From Lantana camara (taxonomy: Eukaryota > Streptophyta > Magnoliopsida > Lamiales > Verbenaceae), in the NCBI GenBank assembly GCA_037501455.1, contig CM074857.1, positions 120,577,501 through 120,641,500 on the forward strand: a stretch of DNA of 64,000 bases. Direction: 5' to 3'. Of the stretch, positions 32,096-42,792 are shown one piece after another; the stretch's first letter is position 1, and the number at the start of each line of letters is the position of its first letter. A program made the translations under genes and the position numbers. The notes beneath the pieces were generated by a model that saw nothing but the letters and a program-made list of their open reading frames with translations, made no database searches and had not been told where the DNA came from.

Positions 32096-32570
32096 ACTAT
32101 AATGTAAGCTTTGCATCAGACATGGATGATTTTAAATCCATGTCCGGATACATATTCTGCCTTAATGGCAGAGTAGTGAGTTGGAAAGTTCCAAGCAAAC
32201 GACCACTGAGGCCGAATACTTAAGTGCAAACGATGCTGCTAAGGAAGGTGTTTGGGTAAGAAACTTCATCCACGAGTTGGGTGTAGTTTCTGGTATTAAA
32301 GACCCCTCATAGTGTTTTATGACAATACAGGGGCGGTTGCTCAAGCGAGAGAACCAAGATCTCAGCAAAGGACCAAACACATTTTGAGGAAGTATCACTT
32401 AATCCGTAATATAATCAAGAGAGGAGATGTGCAAATTGAAAGGGTCACATCGACAGAGAACATGACAGATCCACTAATTAAAGCTCTTAGTCAGCAGGCT
32501 TTCGAAGTACATCTTCAGAAGATGGGACATAGGATAGTATCTGAATGGCTTTGACGGGCAAGTGGGAGAT
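32096..32570 (+). pseudogene. Copia-D RNase H fragment, 5'-truncated
   Basis: The end of a copia pol: a GYIFCLNGRVVSWK-like segment, a TEAEYLSAND segment near 32205, then an open stretch 32312-32554 with YDNTGAVAQAREPRS and HLIRNIIKRGDVQIERV. It ends in LKMGH-type sequence and a stop at 32552-32554. A polypurine tract, GGCAAGTGGGAGAT, at 32557-32570 abuts LTR-D. Frame breaks occur before 32312. Upstream pol and the 5' LTR are gone: LTR-C ends at 32095 and this fragment begins in mid-RNase H. Confidence 0.85.
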
Positions 32571-34558
32571 TGTTAGGAATAATGCCCTTAAAGCAGTTTG
32601 TTGATTTACTATTTCCTTATAAAATCACAAACAGCTTTTGAGTAATAAAACGAGATGATTTTGTTCATAGGCAATCACTTCTTTATGTGCTTATTTATGT
32701 CTGTTTGGGTTTGACTGTGTTTTGCATGTTTTGAACTCCCCTAATCCGATAAGGCCGTTAAGAACTTTACCTTTATGAGAACGGCACATGAAACAAGTTC
32801 TTTACTCTGTAAGCGAGGATTAAAAAGTGCTCCAAGTCAATAAGTCCGACAGACAGTGAGAGTGTCGACCTTGACTCCGTTGATACTTGCTTATGTGATT
32901 ATGACCTTGAGAATGATCACTCAGTTTCATGGAGTGATAAGTGCATAAGATGATGCGTTCATAATACATAAGGGTATTGTTACAAGAACTTCATCACTGA
33001 GATGTCCCGCGTTAGAATATTCCTAAATGGGAAAGGAAGTTTCCAGAAATTTCCAGATTAGGAGGAAATATCTCACAGGTCAATGACTTGATTAATAATC
33101 TTTTGACTTGATATTCTGTAATGTCTCATATGAGTTAACTCTGTAATCTTTGATACAGGCTCAAAAGGGTGTCGCCATATAGACACCTGAACCACGCCTA
33201 TGTTGGGATTACACAAGTGGCATATGAAGAATTTGTAGAATCAATAAAGGACCTACACTTGTTAAGAACAAGAATGATCTCTTACTGATTAAGTTGTTCA
33301 TAGTCCATTAAATATTAAACCCTTGGCCAAGGTGGATAAAAGATCAAGACATCAAGAAAATGGGATATTCTTGGATTGAGATCTAAATGGCTATGAAAAG
33401 AACTTAACTTTAAAGATCAAGAATAACGAGGCTCTAAGTTTATTCTCATGCCTTAATTTCTTGATTGAGAGATGGAGTTGTAGGAAGATAGTATTTCACT
33501 GATTGTCATTGACTGAAAGGTTCTTCGATTCATTTGGTTATTCGGCTAGGGGTCACACACCTATTGCTATATTACGGTAGTGTGATCTGTGAACTGATTA
33601 ATTAATTATTGGAATTAATTAATTAGTGTCACTGCTAATCAAAAAATGAACCTAAAGGGTCACACACAAATGTCAGGTCACGAGGGTTTTGGTAGGAAGT
33701 TAATTGGATTAACAAAGGATCAAAAGATTGATCGAAATGGTCCACAAACGTGGACCCCTGTTACGTGTCACCCAATGTATGTGACTGTCACGTGTCACGC
33801 ACAAGTGGTTGTACATGTGGCATTACAGGTGTGGTTTAATCCACACGTGAACTCTTTTCTAGAATTACTTAATTAGTTTTGGTCTTTTAATTTATTATGA
33901 ATTAATTTTTAAGTCCAATGTCAAAATAATTAACCCAATAAATAATTAATTATGAATTAAGCTATTGATTGAATCTTGATATTTGACATTATACTAGATA
34001 AGGTTGAAAAGTCAAACTTCCTATTGTAGGAGAGAGAAAGGATTTCTTGGATTATCTTAGAGAAAAAGGTATGATCTTATTTTCAATTAAAAGATAATAA
34101 TTAATTAGTGAATTAGTCAGCAAGAAATCAAAGACCCACTAGACTTTGGAAGTCTCTAGGGTTCGAACCCTCTTAGTATAAATACAAGGGTGAGGCTTCT
34201 AGACCAACGTTCTTGAAGCGTTAATTGATTTTGAGAAAATTAAAAAAAAAAAGTTTTCAAAGTTAATTCCTAGCCAAAACACAAGCCACAAAACTAGCAT
34301 TCTCAATAGCTTGATCGTGATCTAGGACTGATATGGACACGCTTGGAAGGATTACCTACTTTGAGATCTTTTCGAGGACATTTCGAGGGACAATCCGCAC
34401 GAAGGGTGTTTGATAGGCGGTATCAACATCACTAGAAAGCTTCAATCTTCGTAAGTTTCTTGAAACCCTTCTTAGATTTGAAACGAATATTGCAAGATTT
34501 ACTATTCACTTTTGGAAAATTTTAAAATTCCGCTGTGCAAACACTGTGTTTTCCAACA
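32571..34558 (+). repeat. LTR-D, 3' LTR of Copia-D (same family as LTR-B)
   Basis: 1988 bp, starting TGTTAGGAATAATGCCC and ending CTGTGTTTTCCAACA. It aligns throughout with the reverse complement of LTR-B. It has a TATA box at 34177-34184 and four ACGT cores at about 33748-33850. The TSD is not testable because the 5' half of the element is lost. Confidence 0.9.
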
Positions 34559-35218
34559 CAACCCATGCTCAAAGATCGCCGCTCGTCACCACCACCATCG
34601 CCGCCTCCTCTAGCTCCTCTTAGATCTCGCGACTATTATTATTTTCTCCTCTGTTTGTTGGTGATTACTTGGGCAATTTTGTGTGTGATTTTGTTGGAAA
34701 TTTTTCTGAGCAATTTTAGTTGTGATTTTGTGGGGAATTTTCTGCGCGATTTTTGGAAGATTTTGGGAAATTTTGTAGTTGTGTGGTGGTTGGATTTTGA
34801 GGTGGTGTGGTGCGATTTTGGTGGTGGTTGGATTTTGCAGTAGTGGGGTGCGATTTTGGTGGCAGCGATAGCGATGGTAGCGAGCCAGCAACGGTGTGAA
34901 GATAGAGATTGTGTGATGGTGTGGCAGTGATAGTTGCGAAGACAAAGATAGTGGTTGTGCAAAGATATGGTGTGGTGGTGCGGCGGTGGCGATTGTGGTG
35001 GCTGGTGTGGTGGTGGGGTGCTGTTGGCTGTGGTAGAGAAGCGAGGATGATGATGGTGACGGCTGGTTGTGGTAGAGAAGCAGGGCGCCGCCGGTGGTGG
35101 TGACGGTAAAGGCGGCGGTAGTGGTGAGGCTGGGATTGTTACCGCCGATTTGTAGTGGTGGTGATTGGACTTGCATCCGCGTGCAGCATTGGTAAAGATG
35201 ATGAGGGAAGGGAACCAA
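34559..35218. other. Low-complexity GGT/GTG-rich stretch
   Basis: Plus strand dominated by GTGGTGG, GCGGTGG and TTTTGG repeats. The 202-codon open frame on the minus strand (34610-35218) is made of Thr, His, Pro and Ser runs with no domain, as expected from a trinucleotide-biased sequence. A gene is not supported. Confidence 0.6.
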
Positions 35219-35270
35219 TTTCTGTTTTCTTTTCTTCTTGAAATTTATTATATATATTATACTTGAAATT

Positions 35271-35271
<1 letters not shown>

Positions 35272-35308
<37 letters not shown>
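35272..35308. repeat. (TA)n microsatellite
   Basis: Uninterrupted TA dinucleotides of about 37 bp, followed by 150 bp of TA-rich sequence. Confidence 0.95.
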
Positions 35309-35311
<3 letters not shown>

Positions 35312-36456
35312 ATAAAATATATTATTTTAGTATTAATTTTAATTAATTGTAAAATATATACATATAGTTGTATGTAATATAATATATAAATATACATAAA
35401 TTATATATGTATAAATATACATATTTGTATATTTTTTTGATATAATTGTAAATAATAAAGTGATACATTTTTGGAATTTTTTTTTTATTTTTTTATAATA
35501 TTTAAAGTGTATTAGGTGGATTTTAAAATTTTCAGAAAATATGTGGCAATTACGTGGCAATGGGTGTAAATGCCACACCATCAACTTGGACATGTCAAAT
35601 GATTTCCGGCGATGATTAGGCAATTTCCGGCGAATTTGTCATTAAATTGGCACATTTTAGAAGTTAATTGATGGTTTTGTCGCAGGAACAAAATGTGTCC
35701 CAAAAATACTAGTGCGGTGAGTCGGTATCCCAATCAATTTTCCCTATATATAAAGTGTGAATGGGTAGCCCCTCACCCAGTCAGTGGACTGACCCTCTCC
35801 CTTTCCAACGGTTTAGTTGCAGGTTTGGCTTTCAGAGTTCGAGTTAGGTGGCTTGAGTCGAGTCTTTCGAGTCTGTCGGTCGAGTCAAGTCTGTTATGGT
35901 TGTTTAAGTTTTGTATTGTTTTACGTTTTGAATTCGGTTTAGTTATGTACTTCACATTCTTGTTATGTTTATTTTTGGGATAGGTTTCTGGGGTCTAGTT
36001 GAACCCGTTTGTACTCTGTAATTGTTATTGGATCGTGATTACGGGATTAGGGATTTAAACTAGTTGAACTCGTCATTTGTTGCTTGTTTACTTTATGTTT
36101 ATGAGTGTTACGCTTCCTTATCTATTGTCTATTTGATATTGTTTTGATTTCGAAGTCAAGGTCTACGTATTACCTAAGTTAGATGTGTTTGTCTATCTCC
36201 CGTTCGCTATTGCTTGATTCATGTACGATCTTTTCATTTCGTATATGAATTGGGCTTTAGTGCGAGAAATATGGTGACCCACCATGCGGGGTGCTACATG
36301 CCCTTCTAACATGACATGATTTCATTAAAATAATTTCTTTATCTTACTTACATATTATACACACACATATATATATATATAAATTTTTGTCGTCATTAAT
36401 TATAATTTCAATTTTCTCATTCACTAATTATTAGATATTGATAAATAAATAAATAA

Positions 36457-36463
<7 letters not shown>
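35309..36463. other. Intergenic DNA with a promoter-like stretch
   Basis: 35309-35640 is AT-rich. A CCCTATATATAAAG TATA-like motif lies at about 35742-35755, followed by a GC-richer stretch with CGAGTC repeats (35835-35890). No reading frame of substance follows. It may be an unclassified LTR or non-autonomous element; no ends or TSD were found. Confidence 0.4.

Positions 36464-36514
<51 letters not shown>
36464..36514. repeat. (TA)n microsatellite
   Basis: About 48 bp of TA dinucleotides, preceded by AAATAAATAAATA. Confidence 0.95.
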
Positions 36515-36516
<2 letters not shown>

Positions 36517-38879
36517 AAATTCTAACAAGTTTGTGATCCAGCTTGAGCTTGGATATACTCATCATTACATAGATTCATATGAATAAAAATAGCATAACAA
36601 ATTTGACATACCAACCATAATGAAGTACCGATTCACAAAAACAAAAAGAAAAACCATAATGTAAGTACCAACAGTACACTAAATCATATGACAATAAATA
36701 TTAGAGATGTACCAGAAACATATTAATGTGACAACGAAAAAAATAGAAGAATACTTATTATTTTGAGTGACTTATCGGTTATTATGACTGAATTAACGGC
36801 AAAAATCGACTTGCCTTAAAGAAGTATTCGTCCTCCTATTAATAATAAAGATGAAAATAATGGTGAACTAATTAACTCATTTAATGACAGGGATATTTAT
36901 AGCATGGCCATAAAAACACACTAAAGCCTCCAATGGGTTAATGAGATTAGGTCCACATGGCAGCACAAAGAGGGGTAGGGCTAGAATTTTCCCTCAAAGA
37001 GAGAGCCGCGAGGCACCTTGGTGTTCCCAAATTTTCTTGTTTTCATTTTTTTTTTTTTTTTGGCCTTTGCAATTTTAAAAAATAAATTAAATCTTTTAAT
37101 ATATTAAAATAAAATTGTAACGTGCACGAGGGCTAGCAAATACATTAAAATATATTAAGATATTAAATAAAAATACATCAAAATAATTCAATTTCCTTTC
37201 GTGTGCTCAGGGACAGGAAGAATCTCCACCGGTCCACCCTGACATTTGAGCCATTCGAAAGTTGCAAGATTTTGATGCTCATGATATTAAACATTATTCT
37301 TTATTATAAAAATAATAACATAAAAGAAAGAAGGGTGAACTATATTTTCTCATTCAAAATATCGTCTTTTTTATATTTTGTTACCTCAACTTTTTAGTGT
37401 TATCGATTGTAAATGGAAGTATAATAAGTATTGCAATTTAGTACCTGAAATATTTTTCCATCTATTTTAATACTTTTCTTAAAAACAAAAGGTAATTTAA
37501 CAACACTTTTCAACCAAAAAATAAGTTTATAGAGATAAAATTAGGAACAGATATAAATTAAGATAAAATTCTACGATTAAAAGATCCATTGTTTTGGTAA
37601 CAAAAATGTAATTTAACAATACTTTTCACCCAAAAAATAAATTTATAGAGATAAAATTAGGACATATGCAAATTAAGATCAAATCCTTCGATTATAAGAT
37701 CTTTTTTTTTTGTTGTTGTTGAAATGTATTCATAATTGTTACTAAAATGACCGGAAAAATATTTCAAGTATTATATTACAATACTTATCATAATTCAAAT
37801 AACAGTAACTAACATTAAAAAATTAAAATAGCAAATTAGCAAAAAAAAAAAAAAAAAAATGGCGATACTTCGAATTAAAAAATGTAATTAAGTCAAGAAA
37901 GGATATCAATACTGAGGGGTAATTACTCCGGCATATCATGATATTTGATATGATTAAACAAAATTTTCCTTTTATGTATAAGAAACTATCAAAATGTCTA
38001 CTCTTAAATAATTTATACTTAGTAATGTCGTATATTCGATACGTGTGTAAATTATTATTTCTATATATTAAAATAAATTATTTGTCTTGATATAAATTTA
38101 ATAATTATATATTAATAGAAAATAGTTAAAACATAAATTAAAAAATATAAGTAAGCATAATAAAAAATATATAAAAAACATTAAAAGTGAAATAAAAAAA
38201 TATGGAGTTAATAGATAAATTTCTTAGACATATTCCGTATCTGTTGGAGAAAAATAAATAAATTACATAGAAAAAGAAAAATACAGACTAAGTTCAAAAA
38301 ACTCCTTCATAAAAAAGTATAGATTATACCTAAATTCATTCATTCAGAAGATTTCAACTTTAACACTTTATAAAACATCGTATCTTGACACTGAGCGATC
38401 AATATTTGAATTTAATTCATGACTATCATAATATAGTGTTGGACCAAAATTTTAGAGTACTGTTGGGAGATTTGTAGTAATAATAATAATAATAATGTTC
38501 TTAGTTATTTTCTTTTATAATATATCCATAAAAATAAGTTGTAAAAGTGTTTAAATTCATAAAATTGGAGTTGACTTCAGTTACAAAGCTGAGTTTTATC
38601 CTTTATCTTTCTTGTAAAATAAGAATAACATGGCAGATCGAAACAGAAAATTTTAGCTCCAAAAGAGCGTATTACATTTGTTAATTAATTGATATTTTTT
38701 AAAAAAAATTTAACTAATTACATTATAAATATAAATATTTGTTCTCTCATTATATTAGTTTGATTAAACTAAGTTCAACTTACAATTAGCCAGCAAAATT
38801 GACGTAGCAATTGTAAATAAATATTCTGTAAAATGATAATTGTATAACAATAAAAGAAACAAATTATAAATTTTATTTT
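36515..38879. other. AT-rich intergenic DNA
   Basis: No gene recognised. It contains an imperfect direct duplication: 37486-37588 and 37605-37704 share TTTATAGAGATAAAATTAGG and flanking sequence. It also has poly-A and poly-T runs (37045, 37840), a short AAT microsatellite (38479-38498) and many short A/T repeats. Confidence 0.6.
37486..37704. repeat. Imperfect direct duplication of about 100 bp
   Basis: Units at about 37486-37588 and 37605-37704 share GTAATTTAACAA, CACTTTTCA or ACTTTTCAC, CCAAAAAATAA and TTTATAGAGATAAAATTAGG. Confidence 0.8.
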
Positions 38880-40649
38880 AGAGAAAATTATTGATTTCGT
38901 CCTGCAAAGTAACCAATTTGCAATTTTGGTTCCAACAGTTGCCACTGTCTCATTTTAGGTCCAATAAAGTCACTTGTTTCTTAAATTAGGTCCATTTGCC
39001 CAATTTCCGTCCAAAATAAATGTTTGACCGTTAAAAAAAAAATTTGACCATTAAAAACAAGTTTGACCGTTCAAAAATTGCTTTTAAGCCCCTTTTCATT
39101 TGTTTATATTTTCAAACCTACCCCAAACTATTATATATATGTATTATATATATTATATACACTTATTATTTAATATAATATATATATATATATATATGTA
39201 TATACATGTGTAGATTTTTTATATATAATATTTTATAAAATATATTATATAGTGTAATATATATAATATGTAATATCTAATACATATAATATATATATAT
39301 ATACACACACAATGTTATTTATATATACGTGTATATATCATATATTATATAGTATAATATATTATATATATTATTATAATATACACACATATATTATATA
39401 TTTTATACACACGTATGTGTTGGTGGGGTCAAAATACGCTCGACCCGCGTTTGGACACGTGGCGACACGAGAAGGTAACACGTGGCCCTTCATGATTGGG
39501 GCAGGTTATCAACGAGCGTCTAAGACCCCCGTGCGTCAAAGTCCCTAAAGAACACGTGTCGTCTCTGCTGTGCACACGCATGGTCACCCTTGCCGCTCTT
39601 TAACGAGCGCACCTCACAAAACGGAACAAAGTCCCAGCTTATCTTGGAAGTCCTCTTCGAGCATTATCGTCCCTCGAAGAAGCTTCCACTCCCCCTAGTT
39701 ATGCAGCCTTGGCCTCCATCCCCTAGCGGATTCTCTGGTCTCCACGGCTCTTGGTTGACACGAGCGTGCTCTTAGCCCTCGTTACCAACCCTCTAAAACG
39801 GCTCTCCGACACCCCATACATGCCCGCGCACCTGCCACTGTCGCCAACACTAACTTTCACCGGCTTTTGCAGAAGATTCCTCCTAGGTTTCTCCCATAAC
39901 GCCACGTGTTAGGGCAACATTTGGCCAAGACCACACGGTGCAAATGACCAAAATATCCCTGATCCTCAACTATAAATAGATGAGTTCATCTCGTTCACTG
40001 TAAGCAAGCTTCCATACTTGAGCTCTGCAATTACTTTTCTTCTCTTTTAGTTCCTTAACTGACTTGAGCGTCGGAGAGCCAAACTGGGCATCCCCCCAAT
40101 CCCCCAGCTTGGCCTTCTGACTGTTTGTTCTTGGTGTTTGTCTTAGCAAGTAGAACCCCTCTTCCATCCGACGATCATTTTCCGGTTTCCCCCACATATA
40201 TCAAATAGAAAGTGACCGGAGTTTGACACTTCACGTTCCTACCCCCATCATGTGTGTATATATATATATATTCACAATATAATATGTTATATTATATTAT
40301 ATATATTTATATAAGTATTATTTAATATATAAGATATATATAAATGTGTGTATATTATACATAAATATATAATATTTAATACATATAATATATATATATA
40401 TTATTTTTTATAAATGTATAATATATATTATATATACGTGTATATACGTGTTATATTTATATATAATATCCAATATATACACGTATATATAATATATATT
40501 ATACATTTATAAAAAATAATATATATATATATATATATGTATTATAATGTATATTATAATATATAGTACATATAATATACAAACATATATATATAAATAT
40601 TATTTTTGGTAGAAATATGTAATATATATTATATATATAACTTATTATA

Positions 40650-40711
<62 letters not shown>

Positions 40712-40992
40712 TAATTAAATATATAATTTAAATAATTTAGGATTAAAATATAGAATTTAAATAGTTTGGGATAGGTTTGAAAACATAAATATACAACAAG
40801 GGTTGAAAAGCAAATCTTTTGACGGTCAAACGTCTAATTAACGGTTAAAAGTTTGTTTTTGACGGAAATTGATCAGTGGAATCAAATTTAAGAAAAAAGT
40901 AAATTTATAGGACCTAAAATGAAATTAATAAAACTATTGGGACTAAAATTGCAAGTGGATTATTCTATAGGATGAAATTAATAATTTTCTCT
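38880..40992. mobile_element. Fold-back (long terminal inverted repeat) element invaded by a solo LTR
   Basis: The left arm, 38880-39135 (AGAGAAAATTATTGATTTC...), is the imperfect inverse of the right arm, 40745-40992 (...AATAATTTTCTCT). Each arm is about 250 bp and includes paired GACCGT/ACGGTC and AAACCTACCCCAAACT/AGTTTGGGATAGGTTT segments. The centre is almost pure TA-rich sequence. A solo gypsy LTR (39421-40250) with TSD TGTGT sits inside; without it the element is about 1.28 kb. TTATTTT flanks both ends (38873-38879 and 40993-40999), a possible TSD. No coding capacity. Confidence 0.8.
39416..40255 (+). mobile_element. Solo LTR of the gypsy (Tat) family
   Basis: 830 bp at 39421-40250, starting TGGTGGGGTC and ending CCCCCATCA, flanked by TGTGT (39416-39420 and 40251-40255). 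Its plus strand matches the minus-strand (sense) gypsy LTR in patches: GCGTTTGGACACGTGG at the start, the CCTAGGTTTCTC and TATAAATA region, and GACTTGAGCGTCGGAGAGCC near the end. It is well diverged from the LTRs at 3695 and 15505, so it comes from an older insertion. Four CACGTG G-boxes are kept. Confidence 0.92.
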
Positions 40993-41461
40993 TTATTTTA
41001 TCCTATATTTTTCTGGTCCCAAAGATTGGCTAAAGGAGTGGCATAAGCTGCCCATCCCTTTGGCTGGGGACCAGGTAGGCAAAAATATTCCTTTCCATTT
41101 CCAAATTCCGACCAGTTAAAACTGTCCATAAAACTCTTATCTATTAACAGGTCCCAGGCCATATGCCAATAACTGAACAATTTTGCTAAATTTAAACGTT
41201 TATGGTTAATATGACACGTTTATGGTTAAATTGAATAATATAAATTTCTAACTTTCTGTTGAAAAAGATATTTATGCAATAATGTGACCTCCTACCAAAT
41301 ATAGACTAAGACATTCTATCAATCTCCATCGATGGATTGTCCATCAAACATTTTTCGACTTACCAAAAGTAAGAGTTTGAACCACAAAAATTCAATTTCC
41401 TTTTTCGATCGGGATGTGGATGAGGGCAACTGGCAAATAACTGCCAATAGTTACTATCATT
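40993..41461. other. Intergenic stretch with an unidentified small frame
   Basis: A 60-codon open frame on the minus strand (41180-40998), containing WNSEF-like and PGPQPKGWAAYATPLANL segments, looks protein-like in composition but matches nothing I recognise. It could be an exon relic. The rest is AT-rich with no signal. Confidence 0.3.
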
Positions 41462-41582
41462 CAATTTTTATTTTATTTTATTTTTTAAATTTTAACACAC
41501 AACCCCCAAGTGGCCAAAGAGATTCGAACCCGGGACCTTGCCTTTGAAAATCATGCTATCATTCAATGATTGAGTGGTTTTA
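41462..41582 (-). mobile_element. SINE-like repeat, tRNA-related (degenerate)
   Basis: On the minus strand it has a B-box-like GGTTCGAATCT (41520-41530) followed by CCACTTGGGGGTTGTGTG and an A-rich tail (AAAATAAAATAAAAT). The A box is decayed. It is the same plan as the neighbour at 41615-41719. Confidence 0.5.
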
Positions 41583-41614
41583 AATAATTAATTTCTTTAA
41601 ATAATTTTTCATAA

Positions 41615-41719
41615 TTTTTTTTTTTTAAACACACACTTCCAAGCGGCTAGAAGGATTCGAACTCGGATCTTTGCCTTCGAAAACTAACCCTCTAACCACT
41701 TGGACTAACCACTGTTGGC
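41615..41719 (-). mobile_element. SINE-like repeat, tRNA-related
   Basis: On the minus strand it has an A-box-like TAGTCCAAGTGG (41707-41696), a B-box-like AGTTCGAATCC (41662-41652), a short body and a poly-A tail of 12 A (41615-41626). Internal polymerase III boxes plus the tail are the hallmarks of tRNA-derived SINEs. The lack of a cloverleaf and the tail argue against a working tRNA. Confidence 0.6.
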
Positions 41720-41767
41720 AAATAATTTTTTCATAAATGATAGATCAATAGAATAATTTATAGAGCT

Positions 41768-41777
<10 letters not shown>

Positions 41778-41831
<54 letters not shown>
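41778..41831. repeat. (TA)n microsatellite
   Basis: About 50 bp of AT dinucleotides after a poly-A run. Confidence 0.95.
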
Positions 41832-41835
<4 letters not shown>

Positions 41836-42504
41836 ATTTCAAAGATAAAATGACAATCTGTAAAAATATAAAAAGAAGATTAGTAAAATTATGAAAATAT
41901 ATAATAGATAATTTCAAAAACATACCAAAAATTATGTAAGATTACACGCATAATAATGGCAAAAAAAAAGAAGAATTTAGCAACAATATATAAATCTAAC
42001 CTTAAACTATTTGAAAATATATTGCAAGAAAATTAACTTGGTTACAAGTGAATTTTTTTTTTTTAACTGAATGAAATTCTTGATTTTGGATAATCAAGAA
42101 AGTGACATAATTATACTAAACAATCATCCAAATACTACCGAGCCAAAAAATTTAAAAAATCATTCAAATTACTTTATAAATTTAAATAGTTAAAATTCTA
42201 AAAAATAAAAATAAAATAATTGTGGTTAGACACCCATTGATTATAGAAACAAAAATTAAATAATCAATTGTAATATTTTTTTAAAAAACGTATCTATCTA
42301 TTAAAAAGTTTTAAATCCAACAAAACCCTTTAATTAAATAAAAAATGGACAATTAAATCTTAAACCGCAAATAACAAATAATATCATAAGAACAAAGTAA
42401 AATTAATAAAAAATCACAAAAATAATTAAAAGTTAAACCATGTTATCAAAGCATGATAAAGAAATTATATGATGATAAATAACAAGACAAACGATCATAA
42501 GAAC

Positions 42505-42684
42505 TGTTAGAATATGGTTTGGGAGAGAAATTAAAGTTTTCATTATGTAATTCTCTAGATATGTAGAAAAAGAGTTACAATCCGACTCTAATTTATAGGA
42601 AGAAGAATCCCTACAAGTCAGGGATATTTTGCATAATTAACGAGATCCTCCCTAAAACAAAAGATACGTACAAATTTTCTAACA
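42505..42684 (-). repeat. Copia-A 3' LTR (copy 2)
   Basis: 180 bp; almost identical to 426-605, including the differences that separate 426-605 from the 5' LTR. Confidence 0.93.
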
Positions 42685-42792
42685 ATACTCCCCCTCAAGT
42701 TAAGTAACGAGATCGCCAATTCTTAACTTGTCAAGTGCCTTCTGAAAAGCTTGGCCAGAGACGGCCTCTGTAAGGATATCAACTAACTGATC

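Noticed and set aside
34610..35218. 202-codon minus-strand frame rich in Thr, His and Pro
   Set aside because: Low-complexity translation of a GTGG-rich stretch, with no domain and competing frames on the other strand.
40998..41180. Small 60-codon gene on the minus strand
   Set aside because: No family recognised, no promoter or splice context; kept only as an unidentified frame in the gap entry.
41615..41719. A tRNA gene on the minus strand
   Set aside because: Box A and box B resemble tRNA, but acceptor and anticodon stems do not form and a poly-A tail follows, as in a SINE.
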